The notes under the pieces: generated by a model
Database searches by the model: none
What the model was told of the DNA's origin: nothing
What the model saw: the letters and a program-made list of their open reading frames with translations, nothing else
Shown here: positions 1-5,955 of the stretch, one piece after another
Numbering within the stretch: position 1 is the first letter of the stretch
How the letters are laid out: each line of letters begins with the position of its first letter
Source of the DNA: Cymbomonas tetramitiformis
Lineage: Eukaryota > Chlorophyta > Pyramimonadophyceae > Pyramimonadales > Pyramimonadaceae
NCBI GenBank assembly: GCA_001247695.2
Contig: LGRX02015180.1
Span: forward strand, 1-10,323
Length of the DNA stretch: 10,323 nucleotides
Direction of reading: 5' to 3'
Translations under genes and position numbers: made by a program

Positions 1-375
1 CCCTCCGATTCTGGAGGGAACCCCAGGGGCATTGATTCAGCTGCATTGTGCGAGCTGTAGCGTACGGCCCATAGCCATATTTCGGTGCACAGGGGTCGAG
101 TAGGTCCCTTGGGATAATTTGTACGCCGTGGGGCTAAGGGGGGCGAGAAAAACCTGCAAAAGATTTGCAGAATCTCTGGGGGTTAGTCATAGAAGTCCGG
201 AGGGGGTAATCAGTGAGGTGGGTGGGTGAATTGAAGGTGGGTTGTCGAGTGATTCCCTTGATGGCTAAGGGCGTGCGAGCTACTCGGATACTCCACAAGA
301 CATGCCTATAAGTCCCCTGAGGGGTGGGGGGTGGAGGGGTGGGAGAATAGTGGGATGACAGCCCGTGGCTGGCAC
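1..375. repeat. Possible diverged satellite flank
   Basis: No convincing gene is present. The stretch is G-rich on the plus strand and contains two 11-base words, GGTTGTCGAGT (about 241-251) and AGGGCGTGCGA (about 269-279). The same two words occur in the same order, about 30 bases apart, in the right-hand satellite monomer at 9636-9839. G-rich tracts around 131-152 (ending GGGGGGCGAGAAAA) and 318-345 also resemble the monomer starting at 9219. This suggests an older, diverged copy of the satellite, but spacing is not conserved throughout and no clean period can be seen in so short a piece. It could instead be unrelated G-rich DNA. Confidence 0.4.
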
Positions 376-448
376 TCGCGAGAGGTCTACGCGAGTGAGT
401 AAAAAATGGTATCGATTTTCTGAGAAAAAAAACTGGACCGTCATAGAG

Positions 449-560
449 TTAATGGTTTTGTGCGCGAAAGCAAATGATTTTACTGGTCATGTGCCCGTAG
501 GCAAATGAAATGCTTGATGCGAAGGTGTTCACGCCCTCCCATACCGCCTCGAGGATGTGA
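449..560 (-). pseudogene. gag3, downstream part, split by TIR element
   Basis: Minus-strand continuation of the gag3 pseudogene found at 6336-6888. The reading frame just outside the left end of the TIR element encodes HILEAVWEGVNTFA, which follows directly on ...LEDIYA encoded at the other side of the insertion. The matching junction in gag1 reads LEDIYAHILEIWD. Removing the TIR element and one copy of its TGA duplication leaves this frame continuous. Beyond about 15 residues the similarity to gag1 and gag2 fades and the frame stops at about 449, so this end is decayed or truncated. No function is expected. Bases 376-448 show nothing recognisable. Confidence 0.65.
558..560. repeat. TIR element TSD, left copy (TGA)
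   Basis: TGA immediately precedes the left inverted repeat. The same TGA follows the right inverted repeat at 6336-6338. A 3-bp match alone would be weak. Here it is supported independently because removing the element plus one TGA joins the two halves of gag3 in frame. Confidence 0.8.
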
Positions 561-587
561 GGCCCGTCGTTAAAGTTGGTTTGGGAA
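561..587 (+). repeat. Left terminal inverted repeat (27 bp)
   Basis: Starts GGCCCGTCGTTAAAGTTGGT and is the exact reverse complement of 6309-6335. It marks the left end of the TIR element. Confidence 0.9.
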
Positions 588-676
588 TTTCGACTACATG
601 TCGGTCTGTTGCATTTTTTATCACGGCGATTTGATTGGTTGAAAATTTCTGAAAAGCGACATGCCGACATGCGACA

Positions 677-742
677 GGGTCTACATTATCTTTTTCAAGA
701 CATGCAGAGATAGTGTAGACCCAAAAAAGATAATGTAGACCC
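677..742. repeat. 19-bp perfect inverted repeat with 28-nt spacer
   Basis: The arm at 677-695 (GGGTCTACATTATCTTTTT) pairs perfectly with 724-742. A third, shorter copy of the GTGTAGACCC word lies in the spacer at about 713-722. The structure lies in the left arm of the TIR element. It may be a subterminal binding-site cluster, a small foldback insertion or a transcribed hairpin; the sequence does not decide between these. Confidence 0.75.
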
Positions 743-829
743 ATTTTGTCTCCTTTTTGTCGACCTATGTCGCGTTAATTTAAAATCTATCGTTAGATCG
801 AATTCTTTTTAAGGGCGCACAGGCATTTA

Positions 830-854
830 ATGTCGGGCATGTCGGGCATGTCGG
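830..854. repeat. Tandem ATGTCGGGC subterminal repeats
   Basis: Two complete copies of the 9-mer ATGTCGGGC are followed by a partial one ending ATGTCGGTTTTC. The same ATGTCGGTTTTC word occurs in the right arm near 6218-6229, and further CGACAT/ATGTCG words are scattered near both ends. Clusters like this near the ends of DNA transposons commonly act as transposase-binding sites; that role is inferred here. Confidence 0.6.
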
Positions 855-904
855 TTTTCGGGTTCCACGTCGGCAAAAAGACATGACCACGTAGGCAACG
901 CAAA

Positions 905-934
905 TTAATTAGGTCAAACGTTTGACCTAATTAA
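905..934. repeat. 30-bp perfect palindrome
   Basis: The half-site TTAATTAGGTCAAAC (905-919) is followed without spacer by its exact reverse complement (920-934). It sits in the left arm of the TIR element. A perfect, spacer-free palindrome of this size could be a dimeric protein-binding site or a small foldback remnant. No other copy is visible in the window. Confidence 0.85.
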
Positions 935-1096
935 CACGGTGAAAACCTAGAGCAACAGGGTAGATTCGTGAAGAGATTGAAGTATTCGCGATATATCAGA
1001 AGGAAATAATGTTCACTAGCAGGTATCATGAATGATAGGAAGCATCCCCGCACATATTCGGTGACTGGAGGCAGATCTCGGATTCTCCGCTTCGTG

Positions 1097-1173
1097 TGGC
1101 GGAAGCGGGAATGGCGGAAGCGGGAAACCGCATCCGCAAAACGTCATTCCCTTCGGTATCCTGCCGAAGGGAA
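1097..1173. repeat. 15-bp tandem duplication and 10-bp hairpin
   Basis: TGGCGGAAGCGGGAA occurs twice head to tail at 1097-1111 and 1112-1126. Just downstream, TTCCCTTCGG (1147-1156) is followed by its perfect reverse complement at 1164-1173 with a 7-base loop. The stretch belongs to the left arm of the TIR element and contains no supported gene. Confidence 0.7.
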
Positions 1174-1277
1174 AGCTAAGAAATACTAATAACAACAACT
1201 GAGACATATTTTCAACGTTGTATGTGCGCATCTGTGTTTCATTAGGTCATTCGGTTCACCCGCTTCGAGCCCCGCAA

Positions 1278-1312
1278 CGGAAACGCGGACGCGGTTGACA
1301 TTCGCGTTTCCG
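1278..1312. repeat. 10-bp inverted repeat
   Basis: CGGAAACGCG (1278-1287) is matched by its reverse complement CGCGTTTCCG (1303-1312) across a 15-base spacer. It lies in the left arm of the TIR element, about 35 bases before the retrotransposon insertion site. Function unknown. Confidence 0.6.
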
Positions 1313-1343
1313 CTTAAGTTGACAGTGCATTGTCAGATACTCG

Positions 1344-1348
1344 TAATT
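1344..1348. repeat. LTR element 1 TSD, left copy (TAATT)
   Basis: TAATT directly precedes the 5' LTR and is repeated at 5560-5564 directly after the 3' LTR. A 5-bp duplication is the usual size for copia-type integrases. Confidence 0.9.
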
Positions 1349-1542
1349 TGTTGGATGTGACACCCCGTGTGTGTCACTGTCCTCTGTCTGTAGTAGTACT
1401 CCGTACAGTACGGCTGTCACAGGTTTAGGGTTTCCGGCTTAAGCCGAGGTTCACTCAATCTAACGGACTTCTTATGTTATCTTAAGTGAAAGCATTCCGT
1501 GTTTTACCACCACAATATATAGTCGGCACTATATATCTGACA
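1349..1542 (+). repeat. Element 1, 5' LTR
   Basis: 194-bp LTR starting TGTTGGATGTGACACC and ending CTGACA. It contains the palindromes CCGTACAGTACGG (1401-1413) and CGGCTTAAGCCG (1435-1446), and TATATA words near its 3' end (about 1515-1537). Against the 3' LTR it lacks two 5-bp pieces, near 1370 and 1530. LTRs normally carry the Pol II promoter and the polyadenylation signal; exact sites cannot be fixed by eye. Confidence 0.92.
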
Positions 1543-1559
1543 GGTTATGGTGCGCCAGG
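1543..1559 (+). promoter_or_regulatory. Element 1 primer-binding site (half-tRNA type)
   Basis: Directly after the 5' LTR the sequence reads GGTTATGGTGCGCC. This resembles the copia-type PBS (GGTTATGG...), which pairs with an initiator-tRNA fragment cut in the anticodon loop rather than with the tRNA 3' CCA end. The first 8 bases fit CCAUAACC of an iMet anticodon loop. The match beyond that is imperfect, so the exact primer is inferred. Confidence 0.55.
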
Positions 1560-1933
1560 CACCTTCCACTACTTTTGATTTCATGAGTGGCTAAGCCGCT
1601 CCGCTTGGTGGGGCGTTGGGGGCCCAATTTGATGTCGTGATTTTCGCAGTTGCGGTTGAGAGCTAGTTACGGGCGGATTGATTTGGACTCGCTGCAGCGT
1701 GCGCCTACCTGGGATTATTTTGTATTGTCCGCGTTGGATTTCACTCGACTGGAACTTGATCAATTTTTTGTCGTGAAACTCCTTGGCCGCCGCGTTTCGA
1801 TCTTACAAATTCACAGTTACGGCTTCCTTAATTATCCGTTCCGACACTGCATCTTACGGCTCTCGACCATCGCTTCTACGTATTCTACACATCGGCCCTC
1901 TACCCCGACGCTCCCACCTACTGGATTTTCATC
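1560..1933 (+). other. Element 1 untranslated leader
   Basis: About 390 nt separate the LTR from the gag ATG. Short open frames here have no support as genes. The early leader (about 1574-1616, CATGAGTGGCTAAGCCG... CGCTTGG) resembles the leader of element 2 at about 7611-7645 (CATGATTGGCTAAAACAGCC... GCTTGG). The leaders are of similar length (391 and 404 nt), so this may carry shared packaging or structural signals. Confidence 0.6.
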
Positions 1934-2480
1934 ATGAGTGTTAATTCTCACGTCACGCCTCCCTTGGGGGCTCACAATCGCATTCGACTAGACACGATTT
2001 TTTCACGCGACGTCGGGTCTCGTTATAGACCGACGCCGAATTCTCCGGGAGTTGCCCTCTCGGCTCCGGACCGGACTCGCGCTGCGGCTGTCCAGAATTC
2101 TACTTGGGACGTCGACATCATCAAGAGAATCTCTCGCGACGCCTTGGGCTCCAAGGAGGACACCTTTCATGGAGACGAAGTACGCCGTAACACGCTCTGG
2201 ACGTCCATTGTGGAGTCTTTGCAGCGCGCGTTCGAGCAGAAGGACCCCACCAATGCCGCTCTTTTTGATTTGGCAGACGCGACGAAGGAGGTCAACGCCA
2301 TCTTCAATGCAATCCTCTTCTCGACTTTGACTTCGTTGACTTCTCCAAGTTCGCCGGCACGGCGTTGGGTTGAAGCCTCGGGACGGGCTTCGCCTCAGGA
2401 TGGCAAGCGTGCTCTTCTCGAGGTGACCAAGAGGTTGATCCCTCGCGTGGTTCGACCTCTTGGGCATTACGAAGAGCTTT
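1934..2480 (+). pseudogene. gag1, N-terminal part (split by TRIM)
   Basis: First 182 codons of a Gag-like structural protein. The start ATG at 1934 is chosen because it opens the frame after the leader and because gag2 begins at an equivalent distance from its LTR. The frame is interrupted at codon 183 by the TRIM and would end 20 bases into it (stop 2498-2500). The other half lies at 3397-5141. The two parts are in the same frame: 547 + 1745 bases make 764 codons including the stop once the TRIM and one GCTTT are set aside. Residues about 55-182 align with gag2 and gag3, with shared words such as LFDLADATKEVNAIFNAIL and DGKRALLE. By family this is a Ty1/copia-type Gag, which assembles virus-like particles in the cytoplasm. 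As it stands it can only make a truncated product. Confidence 0.85.
2476..2480. repeat. TRIM TSD, left copy (GCTTT)
   Basis: GCTTT lies directly before the left TRIM LTR and again at 3392-3396 directly after the right LTR. Setting aside one copy together with the TRIM leaves gag1 in frame. Confidence 0.93.
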
Positions 2481-2770
2481 TGTTACGGATCGAAAGATGA
2501 CAGACGCCCGCAGTCGCGATGTTGGTACGTCGTCGTCGATGTCACACGCATGGTCGATCATCGATCTGTAACAGTCCGATTTGTACGAGTACCACTGAAA
2601 TGCGCGAAAGGATCATCATCCTCCGCGTAGCTCAGTTGGTTAGAGCGTCGCACTAGAGAAGCGAACGTCACGGGTTCAAATCCCGTCGTGGAGCATTTTC
2701 GCCCATGACGATATATGATTTGACCCGGCTCGTACAGTGAAAATCCCCGCACCGATTTCAAACCCTAACA
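2481..2770 (+). repeat. TRIM left LTR
   Basis: 290-bp LTR from TGTTACGGATCG to AAACCCTAACA with canonical TG...CA ends. It is 99% identical by eye to 3102-3391. The tRNA-like sequence occupies offsets 141-213. Confidence 0.95.
2621..2693 (+). tRNA. tRNA-like gene in TRIM left LTR (AGA anticodon position)
   Basis: Folds as a class I tRNA cloverleaf. The acceptor CTCCGCG (2621-2627) pairs with CGTGGAG (2687-2693). The D arm is GCTC/GAGC with loop AGTTGGTTA. The anticodon arm is TCGCA/AGCGA with one A-A mismatch at the loop, and the T arm is ACGGG/CCCGT with loop TTCAAAT. The A box (TAGCTCAGTTGG, 2628-2639), the B box (GGTTCAAATCC, 2673-2683) and a T4 tract at 2696-2699 are intact, so Pol III transcription is plausible. 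The loop CTAGAGA puts AGA at the anticodon (Ser by code), but the 5-nt variable loop is wrong for tRNA-Ser. The arm looks like a mutated tRNA-Thr(AGT)-type sequence. It is more likely a tRNA-derived promoter than a working tRNA. Confidence 0.8.
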
Positions 2771-2789
2771 TTGGTATCGAAGCGACGGT
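2771..2789 (+). promoter_or_regulatory. TRIM primer-binding site
   Basis: TTGGTATCGAAGCGACGG follows the left LTR. After a 1-base offset, TGGTATCGAAGC resembles the common TGGTATCAGAGC site complementary to a tRNA 3' end (...ATACCA). This is 3'-end priming, unlike the half-tRNA site of element 1. Confidence 0.75.
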
Positions 2790-3087
2790 TCGGAAACCGC
2801 CTCAGATGTAACGGCATAAGGCACACGATGTGACCTACGCTAAGATCGCGTATGCTCGGGCACGGTGATGTGACTTGCGCTACGATCGCGTATGCATGGG
2901 CACGATGTGACCCGCGCTGATGACGTGGATTCGGGCTGCATCCCAAGAACTGCGATGCACCTTCGGTGCGATGGGCTGCATCCCAAGAACTGCTACCCAG
3001 CTTCATCGCAGGCTGCCACGTCATCACATCTGAGGTCGGACCTCTGAAAAGTAACTCGACACGAATGTCGTGAGGTCACGACACTTT
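2790..3087 (+). repeat. TRIM internal region: repeats and nested inverted repeats
   Basis: Non-coding. A 37-40 bp unit starting CACGATGTGAC... and containing GATCGCGTATGC occurs at 2824-2860 and 2861-2900, with a partial third at about 2901-2918. A 21-bp word starting GGGCTGCATCCC occurs at 2933-2953 and 2973-2993, with a GCACC/GGTGC hairpin between. Inverted arms CCTCAGATGT (2800-2809) with 3026-3035 and TGATGACGTGG (2918-2928) with 3016-3026 nest to close most of the region. TGTCGTGA/TCACGACA near 3066-3083 forms another hairpin. This is consistent with a structured packaging or dimerisation RNA; that role is inferred. Confidence 0.75.
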
Positions 3088-3101
3088 AAAGAGGGGAGAT
3101 A
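3088..3101 (+). promoter_or_regulatory. TRIM polypurine tract
   Basis: AAAGAGGGGAGATA directly precedes the right LTR, the expected place for the plus-strand primer. Confidence 0.8.
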
Positions 3102-3391
3102 TGTTACGGATCGAAAGATGACAGACGCCCGCAGTCGCGATGTTGGTACGTCGTCGTCGATGTCACACGCATGGTCGATCATCGATCTGTAACAGTCCGA
3201 TCTGTACGAGTACTACTGAAATGCGCGAAAGGATCATCATCCTCCGCGTAGCTCAGTTGGTTAGAGCGTCGCACTAGAGAAGCGAACGTCACGGGTTCAA
3301 ATCCCGTCGTGGAGCATTTTCGCCCATGACGATATATGATTTGACCCGGCTCGTACAGTGAAAATCCCCGCACCGATTTCAAACCCTAACA
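3102..3391 (+). repeat. TRIM right LTR
   Basis: 290-bp copy of 2481-2770 with two substitutions, both outside the tRNA-like part. It is followed by the GCTTT duplication at 3392-3396. Confidence 0.95.
3242..3314 (+). tRNA. tRNA-like gene in TRIM right LTR
   Basis: Identical to the sequence at 2621-2693, including both Pol III boxes and the T4 tract (3317-3320). The same reservations apply: AGA in the anticodon position, one mismatch in the anticodon stem and a short variable loop. Identity of the two copies follows from LTR duplication during retrotransposition and is not evidence of selection. Confidence 0.8.
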
Positions 3392-3396
3392 GCTTT

Positions 3397-5141
3397 GCTC
3401 TATTTATTTCGACGACAAGAAGGACCCCGACCCCCTTATCCAGGACTTCGACGCATGCCTGACCGCTATTGGCAACGGCGCTTCTGGGCCTCTCGACGAC
3501 ATGATGGCCAAGAAGCAGCTTCTGGCTTCCCTCGACCCCGAGTTCTACGACAAGGTCATTACCCCACTTCGTCTCGACGTTGAGTTGGCCAAGGTCGAGC
3601 TCGAGGACATCTACGCCCACATCCTCGAGATTTGGGATGCCAACACCGGCAAGCGCAAGCACGTGCCCTTCGTGGACAAGTCGAGCGTCCTGAACTCTGG
3701 TCTACCGTCCGACGTTGACGTGAAGGCCCTGATCAAGGACTTTCAATTCCACATCGACGCCGCCAACAAGGTGCTTGCCACGCTATCCGACGAGAGTGCG
3801 ACCGACGAGCCGACGACGAGGTGGCCGGCTCCTTCTACGGGCAAGCCTTCGGGCAAGCCAGGTGTGCACTTTCCACCCTCCTCCTGGCGTGACCGCCAGA
3901 GCCGTCGGGAAGATGGGAAGTTTCACGGCCGAGGGCGTAATTGGAAGCACCGCTTTGGCACTTCGCCCCTCCCCAAGGGCGGGAATTGGTCACAAGGCCG
4001 CGGGCGCCGCGACGAGAAGCATTTCGGCATGCACTCCGTGTCGTTCCACGTCGTCTCCAAAGCCTTCGTTCCGGAGTGTGTCCGATGCCCTCCGGGGTTT
4101 TGGCATGACTCCGCGAATTGTCCCACCGCCGACATCCAGTGCGACAAGTGCGTGATTGTGCAAGCCGACGACGCCGACGGCCTCGTGTCCGCCTTCCAGA
4201 CCGCGTTCGACACTGAGGACGACACGGCCTTTGCTCGACTCTGTGCTCAACATGATAATCCCTTGGTTCGGCAGGGCGAGGAGCCCTTCACGTTCTCCGA
4301 GAACTTTGACGTGGGGCTCCGTGCACAGTACGCGGGATTGACGCCCACCCAACCCTCACTCCTTGCTACCCGCGTGCATGAGGCGCGCACCGCTCTCCGT
4401 GAGCTCAAGCAGGTGGCTGGTGGTGCTGAGTCCAACTCTCAGCACTTTCCGATGGTCCACTTCGGTTCGGCCACGCCCTCCGCGATCGACGATGCCGTCG
4501 TGGAGCATGAGCCGGAAGTGGCGATCGAGACCGAAGGAGACGCGGCGATTTACCCGAAGCAATTCGTTGACGACGACCCGCCCTTCGAGCAATCCTTTAT
4601 GGACAACATGTCTGTACAGTTGGGCTTCTTTGAGCCCGCCCCAGAAGTGTCATCTAATTATTTCAATCCCCTCCCTCCGTATATTTCTTCCACGCATGAT
4701 TCCACTAGCGTGGCTGACACGGAGTCCGACGACGGGGACTTGCATGATGCCGTCCCACCACCCGCTCCACGGGTTGGTGGTGTACGGGCACCTTCAATCG
4801 GCACATTCCTCACGGCAGCAGCTATCCCTGCTCTGTTTCTGTGTGTGAGCATCGCCATGATCGACACCGTCACCGCCACTGCACTTTGTGATGTGGAGAT
4901 TGCTCCACGGTCGGTGGTGTACGGGTCCTGTTCTGGTTATCAGAATGGCACAGTGGGTTACTTTGCGGGCCCCGACCTTCTGGACACTGGACCGGCTGAC
5001 TACTACAACATCTTCAATCTGGACTCTGGTTTCCTGGACTCTGACTGCTTCGGCATCTACGGTCTGGACTTTCAATTTGGGAACTACAGCAACTACAACT
5101 TATGTGAACTCTACTCTGTGGACCACTTTCAAAGTGGCTAG
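3397..5141 (+). pseudogene. gag1, C-terminal part with zinc knuckle and membrane-segment tail
   Basis: Continues the frame of 1934-2480 after the TRIM. The first internal ATG is at 3501; residue numbers below count from it. Residues 1-50 hold the conserved SLDPEFYDKV...TPLRLDV...LEDIYAHILEIWD block shared with gag2 and gag3. A basic Gly/Arg-rich stretch (about 142-172) precedes a zinc-knuckle-like Cys193-x2-Cys196-x5-His202-x4-Cys207, with further Cys at 214 and 217. The spacing is one residue longer than the classical CX2CX4HX4C. The next about 220 residues are acidic. A hydrophobic segment at about 436-463 (DNA 4806-4889) could span a membrane. It is followed by a tail with four Cys (463, 477, 516, 535) and NGT and NYS sequons. 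No protease, integrase or RT follows. Gag plays a particle-forming, RNA-binding role; the tail's role is unknown. It might be an added module or the out-of-context remnant of a deleted pol. Confidence 0.8.
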
Positions 5142-5344
5142 ATTTGCTTTCGGAAGACTAGTAGCACCACTAGATCTGTTTCACGGGCACAGCAGCCTTC
5201 AGTGTGTAGTGCTAGCTAGAATTGGGACCGCCCTGGCCAAGAGCACAGGCCCCCACTAGAGATTTGTTTCCACCGCTTGAGATGGTGTGTTTTGTTTCCC
5301 CTAACAATCTGTCTGCTCCACCCTAACTCTTCCTCCGTAATAGT
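5142..5344 (+). other. Element 1 3' untranslated region
   Basis: About 200 nt between the gag stop (5139-5141) and the polypurine tract. No pol remnant is recognisable in any frame. It holds CTAG-rich words and pyrimidine runs but no clear feature. Confidence 0.6.
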
Positions 5345-5355
5345 ACAGGGTGGGG
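5345..5355 (+). promoter_or_regulatory. Element 1 polypurine tract
   Basis: ACAGGGTGGGG lies directly against the TG of the 3' LTR. It has one T and one C, so it is not pure, but position and G content fit. Confidence 0.75.
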
Positions 5356-5559
5356 TGCTGGATGTGACACCCCGTGTGACCTGTGTCACAGTCCTCTGTC
5401 TGTAGTAGTACTCCGTACAGTACGGCTGTCACAGGTTTAGGGTTTCCGGCTTAAGCCGAGGTTCACTCAATCTAACGGACTTCTTATGTTATCTTAAGTG
5501 AAAGCATTCTGTGTTTTACCACCACAATATATAGTTGGCACTACAGTATATATCTGACA
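5356..5559 (+). repeat. Element 1, 3' LTR
   Basis: 204-bp partner of 1349-1542, starting TGCTGGATGTGACACC and ending CTGACA. It retains a full TGTGACAC (5363-5370) / GTGTCACA (5383-5390) inverted pair that a 5-bp indel shortened in the other LTR. It is followed by TAATT at 5560-5564. Confidence 0.92.
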
Positions 5560-5564
5560 TAATT
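5560..5564. repeat. LTR element 1 TSD, right copy (TAATT)
   Basis: Matches 1344-1348 exactly, at the exact LTR boundary. Confidence 0.9.
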
Positions 5565-5692
5565 GCTTTCTTAAGTTCACACGACGATATGCATGATATG
5601 CTCATGTTGTGCAGTATGAGTCCTTGTTGGGCGTGAGTCGAGATGGCTGGCTCGAATCACCGCGCCCATTACCCCCCCTCACAAGAACCGTC

Positions 5693-5950
5693 TGCTGAAA
5701 TCTGTATAGGCAGCCCTGACCGGGAGTCCCGGTGCAGGCCCCTATGGCAGATTCCTAGGTAGCCAACACTGGATTGATGACTGATCGGTATGCCTGTGCT
5801 GTGACACACCAAGGTGTAGCTAGGACCGAGACCGTACCGACTTCGAGACCGTTCCGGGTATGTCTAGCTTAGGGGTTATTTCTTATGAGAGTCTATCTAT
5901 ACTGACGGTTCACTGACTGTCTGATATCTTTGGACTAGGATATTCCCGTA
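5693..5950 (+). mobile_element. Solo LTR of family 2
   Basis: 258 bp similar over its full length to the LTR at 7307-7567. Both start TGCTGAAATCTGTATAGGCA and end near GGATATTCC(C/A)GTA. Similarity stops at both ends, and CCGTC directly precedes (5688-5692) and follows (5951-5955) the copy. This supports a solo LTR with a 5-bp duplication and TG...TA ends. Non-TGCA ends are known in some copia elements. It contains a long imperfect hairpin at 5701-5751 and two copies of a GACxxCGAGACCGTxCC unit (5824-5855). It inserted into the right arm of the TIR element, independently of element 1. Bases 5565-5692 just upstream show nothing recognisable. Confidence 0.75.
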
Positions 5951-5955
5951 CCGTC

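Larger units (their letters stand above)
2481..3391 (+). mobile_element. tRNA-bearing TRIM retrotransposon
   Basis: A 911-bp miniature LTR element: two 290-bp LTRs (2481-2770, 3102-3391), a 331-bp internal region, a PBS right after the left LTR, a purine tract right before the right LTR, and the 5-bp TSD GCTTT. LTRs begin TGTTACGG and end CCCTAACA. Only two substitutions separate the LTRs (at about 2580/3201 and 2597/3218), so it inserted recently compared with its host element. No protein is encoded. Each LTR carries a tRNA-like sequence in the forward direction. TRIMs are mobilised by enzymes of other LTR elements. Plant Cassandra elements carry 5S rRNA in their LTRs, and I recall tRNA-related TRIMs in fungi, so this would be a further case of Pol III sequence captured in an LTR. 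Confidence 0.93.
1349..5559 (+). mobile_element. Copia-type, gag-only LTR retrotransposon (element 1)
   Basis: A complete element with 5' LTR (1349-1542), primer-binding site, a leader of about 390 nt, a long gag frame, a polypurine tract (5345-5355) and 3' LTR (5356-5559), flanked by TAATT. The LTRs start TG(T/C)TGGATGTGACAC and end CTGACA. The LTRs differ by about 4 substitutions and two 5-bp indels, so the insertion is not fresh. After removing the nested TRIM (2481-3391 plus one TSD) it would be about 3.3 kb, shorter than a full copia element of about 5 kb. No protease, integrase, reverse transcriptase or RNase H is encoded between gag and the 3' LTR. It therefore fits a gag-bearing non-autonomous element, relying on a pol supplied in trans. 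It inserted into the TIR element and was itself hit by the TRIM. Confidence 0.9.

Noticed and set aside
1650..1937. 95-residue plus-strand frame upstream of gag1
   Set aside because: It lies in the retrotransposon leader, overlaps the gag ATG out of frame, has no equivalent in element 2 and no recognisable motif.
2558..2761. Two antisense open frames (2558-2761 and 3179-3382) encoding a near-identical 67-residue protein with a TTGFEPVT...RSNQLSY-type motif
   Set aside because: This peptide pattern is the well-known spurious translation of the antisense strand of tRNA sequences. The frames simply overlap the tRNA-like part of each TRIM LTR.
4980..5031. LDTG and LDSG words in the gag1 tail, resembling an aspartic protease active site
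   Set aside because: The residues around them do not fit a copia protease (no DSGA-type context followed by the expected hydrophobic pattern), and nothing else of pol follows.
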